Origin: JANXQE01 sp035651635
Lineage (GTDB): Bacteria; Verrucomicrobiota; Verrucomicrobiia; Limisphaerales; UBA8199
Direction: 5' to 3'
Length of the DNA stretch: 45,989 nucleotides
NCBI GenBank assembly: GCA_035651635.1
Contig: DASRFK010000311.1
Span: 1 to 45,989, forward strand
Numbering within the stretch: the stretch's first letter is position 1; every line of letters starts with the position of its first letter. Under the pieces are notes generated by a model. It searched no databases and was not told where the DNA came from. It saw only the letters and a program-made list of their open reading frames with translations. The translations under genes were made by a program, and so were the position numbers. This document shows positions 25,944-35,237 of this stretch, one piece after another.

Positions 25944-27973
25944 AAAGTCTTCCTGAGTGAATTCGGAGACTGGTTAAACTTGTTCTTCCCCGGTTTTGCC
26001 TTTTGGGTCAGCGAGGCCGAGTCGAGTATCAGGACCGGCCGCCCATCGCCCAGTTCGGTAGCGCCGGAAATACCGGCCACTTTCAGCAAGGGATCCTTGA
26101 TTGGGCGCACGACAATTTCGCGGTGACCCAGAACGCGATCCGCCATAATGCCAACCGCATTCAGTCCTGTGCCGATCACCAGGACGGGACTGCTTTGACG
26201 GGTTTCGGCGTTCAAGCCGAAGACGGCGGCCAGCCGTATCAACGGCAACACCCCGTTGCGATATCGGATGATTTCGTTTTGTTCGAGGCGATTGATGGTT
26301 GCTGTTTCGGCCGTGGTGATCTCTTGAACCACCGAATGGGGCATGGCGAACCTTTGTCCTCCCGCAGAAATAATGAGTGCATCCGCCACTGCCAGCGTGA
26401 GGGGTAAGCGCAGGCGAAAGGTGCATCCGCGGTTGGGCAGGGCTTCGAGTTCCATTTCGCCGGCCAAATCGTTGATGGTGTTTTGCACCGCAGCCATGCC
26501 CATGCCCCGACCGGCCCCCAGGTCGGCCGTTTCGCGGGTCGAAAAGCCGGGAGTGCACAGCAAGTCCAGCAGTTCGCTGTTACTTGGGTCGGCCGAGACC
26601 GGCAAAGACTCGGTGCGCGCGCGGGAGGCAACTTTCGCTCGATCGATGCCCCGCCCATCATCCATGACTTCGATAATGATCATTTCAGCGACGGTGGATG
26701 CCTGCACGGTGATCGTTCCCTCCACCGGTTTTCCTTGAGCCAGGCGTTCGGCGGGATCCTCGATGCCGTGCGCCACCGCGTTTCGGACCAGGTGCAGCAG
26801 CGGGTCCTTCATGCGTTCGACCAGGTATTTGTCCAGTTCGGTATCTTCGCCTTTAATAACCAGCTTTACTTTTTTGCCGTTTTCGCGAGAAATATCCCGC
26901 ACGACGAATGGCAGGCGGTCAAAGATTTCCCCGATCGGCACCAGGCGCAGGCTCATGAGCCCATCCCGGAGGTGGCGCAGCTCGCGGCTGAGCGCATGCC
27001 GCGTCTCGTGCAGATGCCGGCTGTCCTGTCCCGGTAACAGCGCGCTCACTCGGCCTAGCCCTTCCTCGAGCCGCGCTTGCTGCACCACAATGTCTCCAAT
27101 AATTCGCATCAGGTCGTCCAGACGGCCCAGATCGACCCGCACAAAATGAGACGGCGCGACGAACGGAGTGGCCGGCCCGGGCGTGGAAAGGTTGTGCGAC
27201 CCGGCCGCCAGAGGCCCTGGTGCAGGCGAGCTTTCCTGAAGCGGGCTAATCGTGATGCCGTCGGTCTGCCAATCCGCCGTCTCGATATGTTCCCTCTGGG
27301 TCGCCACAAGGAATTCAAACTGTAACTCGCCGCTCCGCTGTACCTTCGGGGCTCCATATAAGATTTCACCAAGGCCTTGCAGTTGGATTCGGACCGCGTT
27401 GACATTGACGCCGCGACGGTCCAGGGCCGGAGAGGGTCTGAATATGCAGCGCAACACTTTTTTCCCCTGCTGTGCCGCAGTTTGAGCCTGGTTGGCAATT
27501 TCGGCCGGATAGAGGTGCCGGCCGTTGGCCGGCGATTCAGACTCGCCCGCTGCGGGAGTGGGCGGGGGGAGCAATGCCGCCGTCTGTTCCACCAGAGCAC
27601 GCACGTCGGTCTCCGGCCGGCCTTGCCGGTGGTTGAGGACCAACTCCTCCAGTTTTTGCGTTACCCGGTTCAACACATCCATCCCCGTCGAGGTAAGCAC
27701 CGCATCATGCCTCGTGAGCGCGCGTAAGTAATCTTCGGCGGTATGCGCCAGCTTTTCGGCCGCTTGCAACCCAGCCATGCCGCAAATGCCCTTTACCGAA
27801 TGAAGGCTGCGGTAAATCTTTTCAATCGTCGGAGGGTCCAGAGCCGGTTCGCCCACCTGCGGTTCGAGTTGCAGCAGCGCCCGGCGGATCTCAACCAGGT
27901 GTTCGTCGCATTCGGCATAGAAATCGTCCATGAAATCCGAACCGGGCGCGGGAGGTGCGGAATTGGAAGGCAT
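25940..27973 (-). CDS. cheA: CheA histidine kinase
   Basis: The 677-residue product has the CheA order of domains: an HPt domain with His58 in SLHSVKGICGMAG, a linker with a P2-like region around residues 170-250, a dimerisation segment VRVDLGRLDDLMRIIGDIVV, an ATPase domain with LLHLVRNAVAHGIEDP (N box), VMDDGRGID (G1) and GAGRGMGMAAVQ (G2), and a C-terminal CheW-like domain (GGQRFAMPHSVVQEI). Only one HPt and no fused receiver are present. It phosphorylates the CheY proteins and CheB. The start is 18 bp after cheC copy 3. All catalytic motifs are intact. Confidence 0.95.
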   Translation of the reverse strand: MPSNSAPPAPGSDFMDDFYAECDEHLVEIRRALLQLEPQVGEPALDPPTIEKIYRSLHSVKGICGMAGLQAAEKLAHTAEDYLRALTRHDAVLTSTGMDVLNRVTQKLEELVLNHRQGRPETDVRALVEQTAALLPPPTPAAGESESPANGRHLYPAEIANQAQTAAQQGKKVLRCIFRPSPALDRRGVNVNAVRIQLQGLGEILYGAPKVQRSGELQFEFLVATQREHIETADWQTDGITISPLQESSPAPGPLAAGSHNLSTPGPATPFVAPSHFVRVDLGRLDDLMRIIGDIVVQQARLEEGLGRVSALLPGQDSRHLHETRHALSRELRHLRDGLMSLRLVPIGEIFDRLPFVVRDISRENGKKVKLVIKGEDTELDKYLVERMKDPLLHLVRNAVAHGIEDPAERLAQGKPVEGTITVQASTVAEMIIIEVMDDGRGIDRAKVASRARTESLPVSADPSNSELLDLLCTPGFSTRETADLGAGRGMGMAAVQNTINDLAGEMELEALPNRGCTFRLRLPLTLAVADALIISAGGQRFAMPHSVVQEITTAETATINRLEQNEIIRYRNGVLPLIRLAAVFGLNAETRQSSPVLVIGTGLNAVGIMADRVLGHREIVVRPIKDPLLKVAGISGATELGDGRPVLILDSASLTQKAKPGKNKFNQSPNSLRKTL

Positions 27974-27991
27974 GTTGATGCGGGCGGTTGA

Positions 27992-28612
27992 TTAAATGGA
28001 GAATTGGCGTTGCTCCCAGCGATCCAGTTCCTCCTGCAAACGTGAGAGCGAGGTCACCCCCAGCACCATCATCAAGTATCCCTTAACGTTGCTGGTGGCC
28101 ACGTGAAACCGGGTATGGATTATCAAGGCGTACTCCAGTTCCCTTTCCTGAGTGGTGGCGGTGCGCAAGATGTCCTCCACACTGTCGACGTGAAATCGCG
28201 GCACCGAAAAAGTCATCTGCACGCGCAGTACGTTGCCAAATACTCCCAGGCAGGCGTTGAGCAGAATATTGCCAACCTCGGTGAGAACTTCGCGCTCGGC
28301 CTGGCGTAAATCGCCGGATCCGGGTGTGTCGCCAAGGAGCAGTGAATTGAGCGTCACTGCCGCCGCTCGATCCAGCAGCAACATCGCCTGGCCCGAAACA
28401 ACGCCGGAAAACACCTGGTGAACACTGGCCACCTCTCCGTCCATAAATTCCCGCAAGACATGGACTGCCGCCTCAATATCGTAAATGGCCACCTTGGGCA
28501 CTTCGAGCGAAATACGGCGCCGGGTCAATTGCGATAATGACGCCGCGGCGCGACCGTACCCGATATTGATGAGCTCGGTTAAAGCGTCCTGGTGTGCGTC
28601 AGTTAAATGCAT
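27992..28612 (-). CDS. cheC: CheC-family CheY-P phosphatase (copy 3)
   Basis: From the ATG at 28610-28612 (MHLTDAHQ) the product is 206 residues and places the first active-site pair at Glu13/Asn16 (TELINIGYG), the same numbering as copies 1 and 2. This supports this start over the ATG ten codons upstream at 28642. The second motif is LTEVGNILLN with FSVP downstream. It is the first gene of the minus-strand che operon and closely resembles copy 2. Confidence 0.9.
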   Translation of the reverse strand: MHLTDAHQDALTELINIGYGRAAASLSQLTRRRISLEVPKVAIYDIEAAVHVLREFMDGEVASVHQVFSGVVSGQAMLLLDRAAAVTLNSLLLGDTPGSGDLRQAEREVLTEVGNILLNACLGVFGNVLRVQMTFSVPRFHVDSVEDILRTATTQERELEYALIIHTRFHVATSNVKGYLMMVLGVTSLSRLQEELDRWEQRQFSI

Positions 28613-29034
28613 GCCGTAGTCAGCGCGACCGCGGTGGCTCATTCGGGCACCGTTGACAGCTCACTCGAACGCCTTGTCCACAGGCGCGAAGCACACTGCC
28701 GGAGCACCCTCAGGGGATTTCTTTACGCGGCACAGAAAGGCCCTGCCTCAACTAGTTTGAAGCCGGCACTTCACCTGGACGACGTCTCGCCTGAATGCAC
28801 CAGCGGGGAGATGGGTCGCCGATCGCCCGCCGTAATCGGTGTCATAGTAGTTTCCGGGGCTATGCCTGCGTATGGGGTAATTTCCTACTCCACACAGCTG
28901 TTCCCTTTTTCAGCCCAGTTGTAAAACAGGAATCGGTTTGGAGTCCCGTCTTTAGGCGGCCACGCGGCCGAAAGCGCCTTAAGCGGGACTCCAAACCGAG
29001 GCGCCCGCGGCCCGGCCGTTTTTTAAAACACGCT
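28613..29034. other. Intergenic region upstream of the che operon
   Basis: These 422 bases should hold the promoter of the minus-strand che operon and the end signal of the secreted-protein gene at 29035. Apart from the palindrome at 28934-28998, I see no gene or convincing promoter motif; short frames here overlap only by chance. Confidence 0.4.
28934..28998 (-). terminator. 65-bp palindrome, likely terminator or palindromic repeat
   Basis: CGGTTTGGAGTCCCG at the left end pairs perfectly with CGGGACTCCAAACCG at the right end, and the inner TTtAGGCG and CGCCTTAA continue the stem around a GC-rich loop. It starts about 36 bp past the stop of the minus-strand gene at 29035. It lacks a terminal T-run, so it could instead be a member of a dispersed palindromic repeat family like the ones at 35312 and 35762. 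Confidence 0.6.
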
Positions 29035-31344
29035 TTAAGGCGCGTGAATCCGGTAAAACTTCGCTCCGCCTGAGGTCGAAATGCTTTGCGGGTTGCTTTG
29101 GCTGGCCGAAGGTTGCCAAGGGCCGGTCACGGATGGGGCTTCTTCCAGCGTTCCGGTGCCGGTCCAGGAAATAACAATTTTGCCCGCCGAGAGGGTCGGG
29201 GCGTTCAGTACCGGTTTAGTCACCGTGGCGGAGCGGGCGCGGAACGCGAGCAAAGCGTTGGGATTCGAGCGATCGTTGACCAGGATCTTCGTGCCGTCCG
29301 GCTGCACCGAGAACCAGTCCAGGTTAGCGTCGCCGGCTGAGTGGCCTGCGACCAGCCGCATCGGATAAACTCCGGCCGTGGGTACCGCAAAGCCCACTAA
29401 TGAGTCGGCGCTGCCAAAGCCTTTCGGCGAGTTCCATTCCGCCAGCCTCGGCGCAGGGTCACCTTGTATACTCGCCGTGACGGCAACATGGTTGGTCAGA
29501 AACCCTTTAAGGACCTCGGCTCCGAAGTTTTCGGCAATCACCAGAACGGGAATTGTCACGCGGGGGTCACTGTCGCCTAACCGGAAGGGGAAGCCGATAT
29601 CGCCCGGAGTAGTTTCGAGAACCGCCACGGCGCCCGCCAGTTGCGCCTGATAGGCGTCATCCGCGGAGGTGCAGTTGGTGGCGCCGCGATCCAGCAGCGC
29701 AATTTTGCCCAGCAGCGCGGTGTTGGTGGCCAATCGGCAGGAATCGGCTGGGTTGCCGCTCGGGGTGGCGTAGACGACCGGCGCGCTAAGCGGGGTCAAA
29801 GGCAGGGCGCCGCCAAACGATAATTGGGTCACATTGGTGGCAATCGCCACACAAAGGATCTGCATATTTGTGGGAGCCGTTACCTGCAACGTGGCCGCCC
29901 CCGTCTCCTCTGCCGATAACCGCAGGTCATCATTGTTGTTTACCCCCATTTGGTAAAAGCCGCTGGCCGGAAAACGCACGTAGGTTCGAATATCATCGAC
30001 AAAGTCATTGGTCGAGCCAGTCACTCCTGGTATTCCGGGGAAGAGGTTCGTTCCGGGAAAACTCGACGTGATTCCTGTGGTGTTCGCCCAGTGGACGGTA
30101 TTGCTAATGGTAAACGTGTTTCCGGAGACAGCTTTGGAGAGATCCGCCACGTTCGTTCCAGCCAACCCTACCAACAGCCCTTCATCAAATTCGATGCTGT
30201 CGGGGATGTCGATCGACTGTTGTGTGTTCGGGTCAACGACCGGATTAACCTGGTACACGCTCAAATTAAAACCGGGCTTGCTGGTATCCTCCGAACCAAG
30301 GGCGCTTGCGAGCGATGTGGGCAACGTGAGATAATTGGCGACCGTAAAGTGGAACGTGTTCGTTTGCGTTAGAGCTGGTGCACCGTTGTCGGTGAAGGCA
30401 ATCGAATACGTGTGTTGCGAAAGGGCGGGCAAAAGGCCGGCGTTATAAGTGACTGTCGTGTTTGTCCCGGCCTTTTGAATCGTGGCCGGAACGAGCTGGC
30501 TATCCAAATAAAGCCGGATGGAATTGGTTACGACAGCGCTCTTGCTATCCTGCAGACCAACGTTCAGCGTCACTACCGGGCCCACGTTTACCGCTTTGTC
30601 CGCCGGGTCTTCGCTCGTCACAAACGGTTCGGTCAGCGTCGTATCGACCACGTCCAACGAAACCAGGTCCACATAACCATCCGGCAAGCCACTAACTGCG
30701 GTCGAGTGGATCGTGATCAAAGCAACCCGAGCCCCACTCGGCACGGTTGTGCTGCGCACGTCCCGTCCCCAATACTTGGCGTCGGTGTATTTGCCATACG
30801 GCGCGGTCGGCAGCGCATCGACGAATTCCTGGCCACCCAGGAAGACGTCGTTGTCTACCAGATTGCCTTGCCCGTCTTGGAACTCCAGGGTCAGGTCGCT
30901 ATAATCGCCTTGGGTCTCGTAACTGGAAAACCAAGCGGACATCGTGTACGTGGCCTGGCCAGCGTCGATTTTGGCCGGGGTAAGCGTGGTGCTCGCAGTC
31001 AGACTCACCATCTGCGTCACCGTGTCGCTGCTGTGACTGATTCCGGTGCTATCGGGCGGATAGGGCCGCAGAAATTGCACTCCGCCGATGGCTTGTCCCA
31101 CGCCGTTGGTCAACGGCAGCGCGTAGCCGGTCGAATAGGCGTAGGTGCTGAAAATACTCCAACCCCCGCCGATTCCCGGGTTGCTGGTTCCTCCGAGGCT
31201 GACAATCGAGCCGGGCGTTGGCGGGGTGGCGCTCTCAAAACTTCCGTCCACCACCAATTCAACTGCTTCGGCAGACCCCACAAAGGCAAGTCCGCCAGCC
31301 AACGTCGCTAAACCCATCCGCTTGATCGCTCGATTTCTTTTCAT
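29035..31344 (-). CDS. Large exported protein with PA-like domain
   Basis: The 769-residue product begins with a signal peptide (MKRNRAIKRMGLATLAGGLA, cleavage near GSAEA). The N-terminal third (VELVVDGSFESATPP to VDLVSLDVVD) resembles a carbohydrate-binding or discoidin-like beta domain found before sorting signals. The middle has an Ig-like section beginning TSEDPADKAVNVGPVVTL. Residues about 540-640 resemble a protease-associated (PA) domain (GKIALLDRGATNCTSADDAY, then AVAVLETTPGD). The C-terminus has the TGPWQPSASQS...KFYRI module common in exported verrucomicrobial proteins. No catalytic motif is seen. A strong GGAGG site lies at 31350-31354. The likely place is outside the cell; the function is unknown. 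Confidence 0.7.
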   Translation of the reverse strand: MKRNRAIKRMGLATLAGGLAFVGSAEAVELVVDGSFESATPPTPGSIVSLGGTSNPGIGGGWSIFSTYAYSTGYALPLTNGVGQAIGGVQFLRPYPPDSTGISHSSDTVTQMVSLTASTTLTPAKIDAGQATYTMSAWFSSYETQGDYSDLTLEFQDGQGNLVDNDVFLGGQEFVDALPTAPYGKYTDAKYWGRDVRSTTVPSGARVALITIHSTAVSGLPDGYVDLVSLDVVDTTLTEPFVTSEDPADKAVNVGPVVTLNVGLQDSKSAVVTNSIRLYLDSQLVPATIQKAGTNTTVTYNAGLLPALSQHTYSIAFTDNGAPALTQTNTFHFTVANYLTLPTSLASALGSEDTSKPGFNLSVYQVNPVVDPNTQQSIDIPDSIEFDEGLLVGLAGTNVADLSKAVSGNTFTISNTVHWANTTGITSSFPGTNLFPGIPGVTGSTNDFVDDIRTYVRFPASGFYQMGVNNNDDLRLSAEETGAATLQVTAPTNMQILCVAIATNVTQLSFGGALPLTPLSAPVVYATPSGNPADSCRLATNTALLGKIALLDRGATNCTSADDAYQAQLAGAVAVLETTPGDIGFPFRLGDSDPRVTIPVLVIAENFGAEVLKGFLTNHVAVTASIQGDPAPRLAEWNSPKGFGSADSLVGFAVPTAGVYPMRLVAGHSAGDANLDWFSVQPDGTKILVNDRSNPNALLAFRARSATVTKPVLNAPTLSAGKIVISWTGTGTLEEAPSVTGPWQPSASQSNPQSISTSGGAKFYRIHAP

Positions 31345-31349
31345 TTTTT

Positions 31350-31354
31350 CCTCC
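31350..31354 (-). promoter_or_regulatory. Strong Shine-Dalgarno site
   Basis: GGAGG on the minus strand, five bases before the ATG of the secreted-protein gene. It is notable because most genes here have weak or no Shine-Dalgarno sequence. Confidence 0.75.
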
Positions 31355-31532
31355 GTTCAACTCAGGTTCAAAACATTGCTTCCAGACTAGATCGCGGCAA
31401 TTGTAGGCGTATCTGTGCTGTAGGAAACTATTAGCACGCCCCATTCCGAATGGGAAGGTCATTTCTGTGGCAGGGTGAACAGCTTGTGGTCTGCTCAGAT
31501 TTAATAGAGAATCGCTTCGGTACAGGCTCGAG

Positions 31533-32750
31533 ATGCAAAACATCGTCATCGCCAAACCGTACCGGTTCGTGCCGCCGCGTTTCAGCCCGTTTTGGTCGCG
31601 AATCATCCAGTGGTATCTGCCAGGGTACCTGCGCAAAAACTTCGGGATAACTTCCCACGAATGCGTGGGCGCCGAGCGCCTGGTCTCCTCGCTGAAACAG
31701 GGGGCGGGCGTGCTGCTGGCCTCCAATCATTGTCGTCCCTGCGATCCCATGGTTTTGGGAGTGCTCGCGCGCGAAGTCGGCCGCCCCTGCCACGTCATGG
31801 CCAGCTGGCATCTGTTCATGCAAAATCGCGTGCAGTCATTCCTGTTGCCACGCATCGGCGGATTCAGTGTTTATCGCGAAGGCTTGGACCGCGAATCCCT
31901 CAAATGCGCCACGCGCATTCTATCGGAAGCACAATTTCCGCTGACGATTTTTCCCGAGGGCTTCGTGACGCGCAATAACGACCGGCTGATGCAATTGATG
32001 GATGGGGTCGCATTCCTGGCCCGCTCGGCCGCCAAGCAACGCGCCGCCGCTCCACAAGCCGGCAAGGTCGTGATTCACCCGGTTTTTATCCGTTACTTTT
32101 TCGAAGGCGATCTCACGGCGACCTTGACGCCGGTCCTCGAGCAGATCGAAAGCCGTCTTTCCTGGCAACCGCAAAATCAGTTGCCTTTGCGCGAGAGGAT
32201 CATCAAAGCCGGGCACGCGCTGCTTGCGCTGAAGGAAATCGAATACCTTGGCTCGTGCCAACCCGGCGCCACGAAGATCCGCGTGCCGCTGTTGCTCAAC
32301 CGGTTGCTGGAGCCGCTGGAACAGGAATGGGCCTCCGGACGCGCTGAGCCCGACCCGATGATGCGGATCAAGCGTCTGCGATCGGCCATTGTGCCGGACC
32401 TGATCCAGGGCGAACTCACCGAGATGGAACGCGCGCGCCGTTGGCGCCAGCTCGCTGAGCTCTACTTGGCCCAGCAACTGCATTGTTATTCCGGCGATTA
32501 CCTGGCTGGCAATCCGAGCGCGGAGCGCATGCTCGAAACCGTTGAGCGCTACGAGGAAGACTTGACCGATCAGACCCGCCCGCACCCGCCGCTGCATGCC
32601 GTGATTTCTATTGGCACGGCGATTGAAGCCAGTCCAACGCGTGACCGCAGCGCCGATACGGACCCGCTGGCAACTGAACTTCGGCGCCAGCTCGAAGCAA
32701 TGCTTGAGGAAAGCAAAACTCGCGGCCGCACCGGCCAAACCAAACCATGA
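31533..32750 (+). CDS. PlsC-type glycerolipid acyltransferase with long C-terminal region
   Basis: The 405-residue product has the acyltransferase HX4D motif NHCRPCD (His66, Asp71), the substrate motif around GGFSVYREG and the FPEG motif at residues 140-143. The first 200 residues match 1-acylglycerol-3-phosphate acyltransferases. The remaining 200 are helical with charged residues (MRIKRLRSAIVPDLIQGELT) and I do not recognise them. It should acylate a lysophospholipid or related lipid at the membrane. It overlaps the next gene by 4 bp and leads the three-gene lipid-type cassette up to 34915. Confidence 0.85.
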   Translation: MQNIVIAKPYRFVPPRFSPFWSRIIQWYLPGYLRKNFGITSHECVGAERLVSSLKQGAGVLLASNHCRPCDPMVLGVLAREVGRPCHVMASWHLFMQNRVQSFLLPRIGGFSVYREGLDRESLKCATRILSEAQFPLTIFPEGFVTRNNDRLMQLMDGVAFLARSAAKQRAAAPQAGKVVIHPVFIRYFFEGDLTATLTPVLEQIESRLSWQPQNQLPLRERIIKAGHALLALKEIEYLGSCQPGATKIRVPLLLNRLLEPLEQEWASGRAEPDPMMRIKRLRSAIVPDLIQGELTEMERARRWRQLAELYLAQQLHCYSGDYLAGNPSAERMLETVERYEEDLTDQTRPHPPLHAVISIGTAIEASPTRDRSADTDPLATELRRQLEAMLEESKTRGRTGQTKP

Positions 32751-33403
32751 CACAATCATTGGCAGGAATGCATTGGCCCGGCATCGGCCTGCGCGCCGGC
32801 GTGGTGGCCGGCGCGTTGGTCGTCTGGTTCTGGACGCAATCGTTGATCGCCCGAAAATCTGCGCCCCAAAATGGCATCGGCGACATTATCCATGATCTGA
32901 CGGCACCCTGGCACCAGTACTTCTTTACGCATCCCCGCGCAGCCAATGCGGCACTGTTCACTAGTTCCATCTTTATCGATCTCTGCGGTATTTTGTTGAT
33001 CGGTGCGGCCGTGTTCGGCGCGACGTTCGCACCTTTTCTGGCGATCTTGATCGTGTTCGCTTTGCGGCAAATCTGCCAGGGTCTCTCCACGTTGCCGCCG
33101 CCGCCCGGCATCATCTGGAGAAACCCAGGATTCCCCGCGCTGCTGGTCACCTATGACGTTGGTAACGATTTCTTTTTTTCCGGACACACGGCCCTGGCTG
33201 TGCTCGGAGCCTTGGAAGCCGCGTATTTGGGACCGCCCTGGCTCGCGGCGCTCGCCGCGTGCGTCGCCGTGGGCGAGATGGTCATCGTGCTGGTGTTGCG
33301 AGCGCATTACACGCTGGATGTGGTGGCGGGCGCCTTGGCCGCATTCCTCGCCGCGGCGGTCGCCGGCAAGGTGGCGCCCGGACTGGATGCCTGGTTGCGA
33401 TAA
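32747..33403 (+). CDS. PAP2_C-like membrane phosphatase/phosphotransferase
   Basis: The 218-residue integral membrane protein has about six helices and the catalytic motifs of the PAP2_C/sphingomyelin-synthase-like group: FSGHTALAVLG with His147, and RAHYTLDVVAG with His187 and Asp191. These form the lipid phosphatase or phosphotransferase triad, probably facing the periplasm. The substrate is likely a phosphatidic acid or head-group donor lipid. The ATG overlaps the acyltransferase stop (ATGA). The C1 motif of classic PAP2 enzymes is absent, as expected for PAP2_C. Confidence 0.8.
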   Translation: MTQSLAGMHWPGIGLRAGVVAGALVVWFWTQSLIARKSAPQNGIGDIIHDLTAPWHQYFFTHPRAANAALFTSSIFIDLCGILLIGAAVFGATFAPFLAILIVFALRQICQGLSTLPPPPGIIWRNPGFPALLVTYDVGNDFFFSGHTALAVLGALEAAYLGPPWLAALAACVAVGEMVIVLVLRAHYTLDVVAGALAAFLAAAVAGKVAPGLDAWLR

Positions 33404-33415
33404 TGGAGCGAAGCC

Positions 33416-34915
33416 ATGACCCGCCAGCCACAGATTCGTCCTCCAGATGGCCTGACCGCATCCGGGATCGCTTGCGCCGGCTCTGAGACGGAACTGCACT
33501 TGTCGGCGGACCTGCAAACGTTACGTCAGATTGTCGCCGGCCTGGACCGGCTCGACGCGCGGCTCGACTCCTCTGAGATTCCGAAAACGGCCACGACTCG
33601 CGGCTATTTCACGCCGGATGAAGACGACCGTGTGCGTCAAGGCGTGCTGGTCTACCGTAACTATCGGCTGGCGGCATACGAAATCATCCTGCGCTACCGA
33701 AACTATGCCTCGATTGAATCCGAGCCGTGCCGGTTGCGGTGCTTTCTCGTGGCCTTCGGAGCCGCCTTGGTCCTTTACGCCAAATCGCTCAAGGTCATTT
33801 CTTTTGCCGAGCACGTGCCGATGTTGCGGGCCAAGATCAACGAGCCGGACTCCAAATACGACCTGGACGCGGGCTTTTTTGAAGACGTCCTCGCCGGCTA
33901 CAGCCGCTTGCGCAACTACCGCTCGATTCTTCAGGCGGACGCTTTCTGGCGAGCGCATCGGCGGGAAGCTCACCTCATTTCCTCTGAGGCCGGCGCTGAC
34001 TGGAGCTGGCTGCTCGAACTCATCCGCCACCAGCGGCAGGTCGTTCGACGCCGGTTGCTGCACGTGCTGTGGCAACGATGCCGATACGATTGGCGTGCCT
34101 TTTGCCTAACCAGCCAGAGCCCGTTCCGCCGCGTCCGCCACGGTTTGGAGAAACTGATGGGTGATCATCTGGCCGAAGTGGAAGTCACCGATCGCCCAAA
34201 CGACGCCACGATGACTTCGGAGATCGTGGCGAGACTGGCTCCTTCTCTGCGGCCAGGAGACGTGCTGCTCACCCGCAACGATCACCGGCTTACCGCCGCG
34301 CTCCTGCCCGGCTTCTGGGCCCATGCCGCCCTCTATCTTGGGACCCGCGCGGACCTCGAAAGCCTCGGGCTGCGCTCGCACCCGTACGTGCTCAAGCATT
34401 GGGAAGAAATATCCCAGAATCCTGCAACGCTGGGACTAGTCATTGAGGCCCTGGCTCCGCGGGTGCAGCTCAATCCATTGGAGAAATGCCTGCGCGTGGA
34501 TCATTTTGTGGCGCTTCGCTCGACTTTGATGGCGGGCGATATCGCCGCCGCTATCGGAGAGGCGCTGGGCCACTTAGGCAAGCCTTATGATTTCGAATTC
34601 GATTTCAACAACAGCTCACGCGTCGTCTGTACCGAACTGGTCTACCGCAGTTACCATCACCGCGGCCCGATCACGTTCTCGCTCACCAAACGCCTGGGTC
34701 GTTTCACCCTGACCGGCGATGACCTCATTGCACATGCGCTGGATGGCATGGGGGAATCCGGCCGGGAGAAAGTGGTGTGCTTCCAGCCGGTAGCACTGGT
34801 ACTAACGCGCCGAGATGGCAAGCCACACGTAGTTCAGCCGGAGCGAATTCTGCCTTTGCTGCAACGGATTCGTCGAGGCTGGCGGCCGGCGAAACGGTTG
34901 AGGACGGCGAAATGA
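33416..34915 (+). CDS. YiiX-like permuted NlpC/P60 papain-fold protein
   Basis: The 499-residue product has a helical N-terminal half of about 270 residues that I do not recognise, followed by a permuted papain-like domain (YiiX/YebB-NlpC group). That domain starts LRPGDVLLTRNDHRLTAALL and carries His303 in GFWAHAALYLG and Cys405 in SSRVVCTELVYRSY, in the permuted order His before Cys, with GKPYDFEFDF between. Members act as amidases, hydrolases or acyltransferases and several are linked to lipids. It lies 12 bp after the PAP2_C gene, with GGAG nine bases before its ATG. Function with the acyltransferase and phosphatase is inferred to be lipid or lipoprotein remodelling. Confidence 0.75.
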   Translation: MTRQPQIRPPDGLTASGIACAGSETELHLSADLQTLRQIVAGLDRLDARLDSSEIPKTATTRGYFTPDEDDRVRQGVLVYRNYRLAAYEIILRYRNYASIESEPCRLRCFLVAFGAALVLYAKSLKVISFAEHVPMLRAKINEPDSKYDLDAGFFEDVLAGYSRLRNYRSILQADAFWRAHRREAHLISSEAGADWSWLLELIRHQRQVVRRRLLHVLWQRCRYDWRAFCLTSQSPFRRVRHGLEKLMGDHLAEVEVTDRPNDATMTSEIVARLAPSLRPGDVLLTRNDHRLTAALLPGFWAHAALYLGTRADLESLGLRSHPYVLKHWEEISQNPATLGLVIEALAPRVQLNPLEKCLRVDHFVALRSTLMAGDIAAAIGEALGHLGKPYDFEFDFNNSSRVVCTELVYRSYHHRGPITFSLTKRLGRFTLTGDDLIAHALDGMGESGREKVVCFQPVALVLTRRDGKPHVVQPERILPLLQRIRRGWRPAKRLRTAK

Positions 34916-35237
34916 AAACACATCCGAGTAAACCCGAAGGCCGAAGGTCGAAATCCGAACCGCTGCGACGGCGCGACAGCGCGGCGAGAAGAAGGCGCAA
35001 TCCGAAGTCTGAAAAAGGCTTGGAAGCCAAGGGAGTCGCTCATACTGGCATGACCATTCCGGAGAACGGCCTGTTTTGCGCAAACATGACGACGGGGGGG
35101 ATTACTCGCGGCGAGCGGCGCCCAGGATTCAACGACCAGGATCAGCCAGGACGAGCAGCGCGCCCCGACGGCCGAATCTCAGCCATGATCTGACCGTGCT
35201 GTTCGTCATTGGCGAAATCTTCGGTTCGGCTGTCCGG

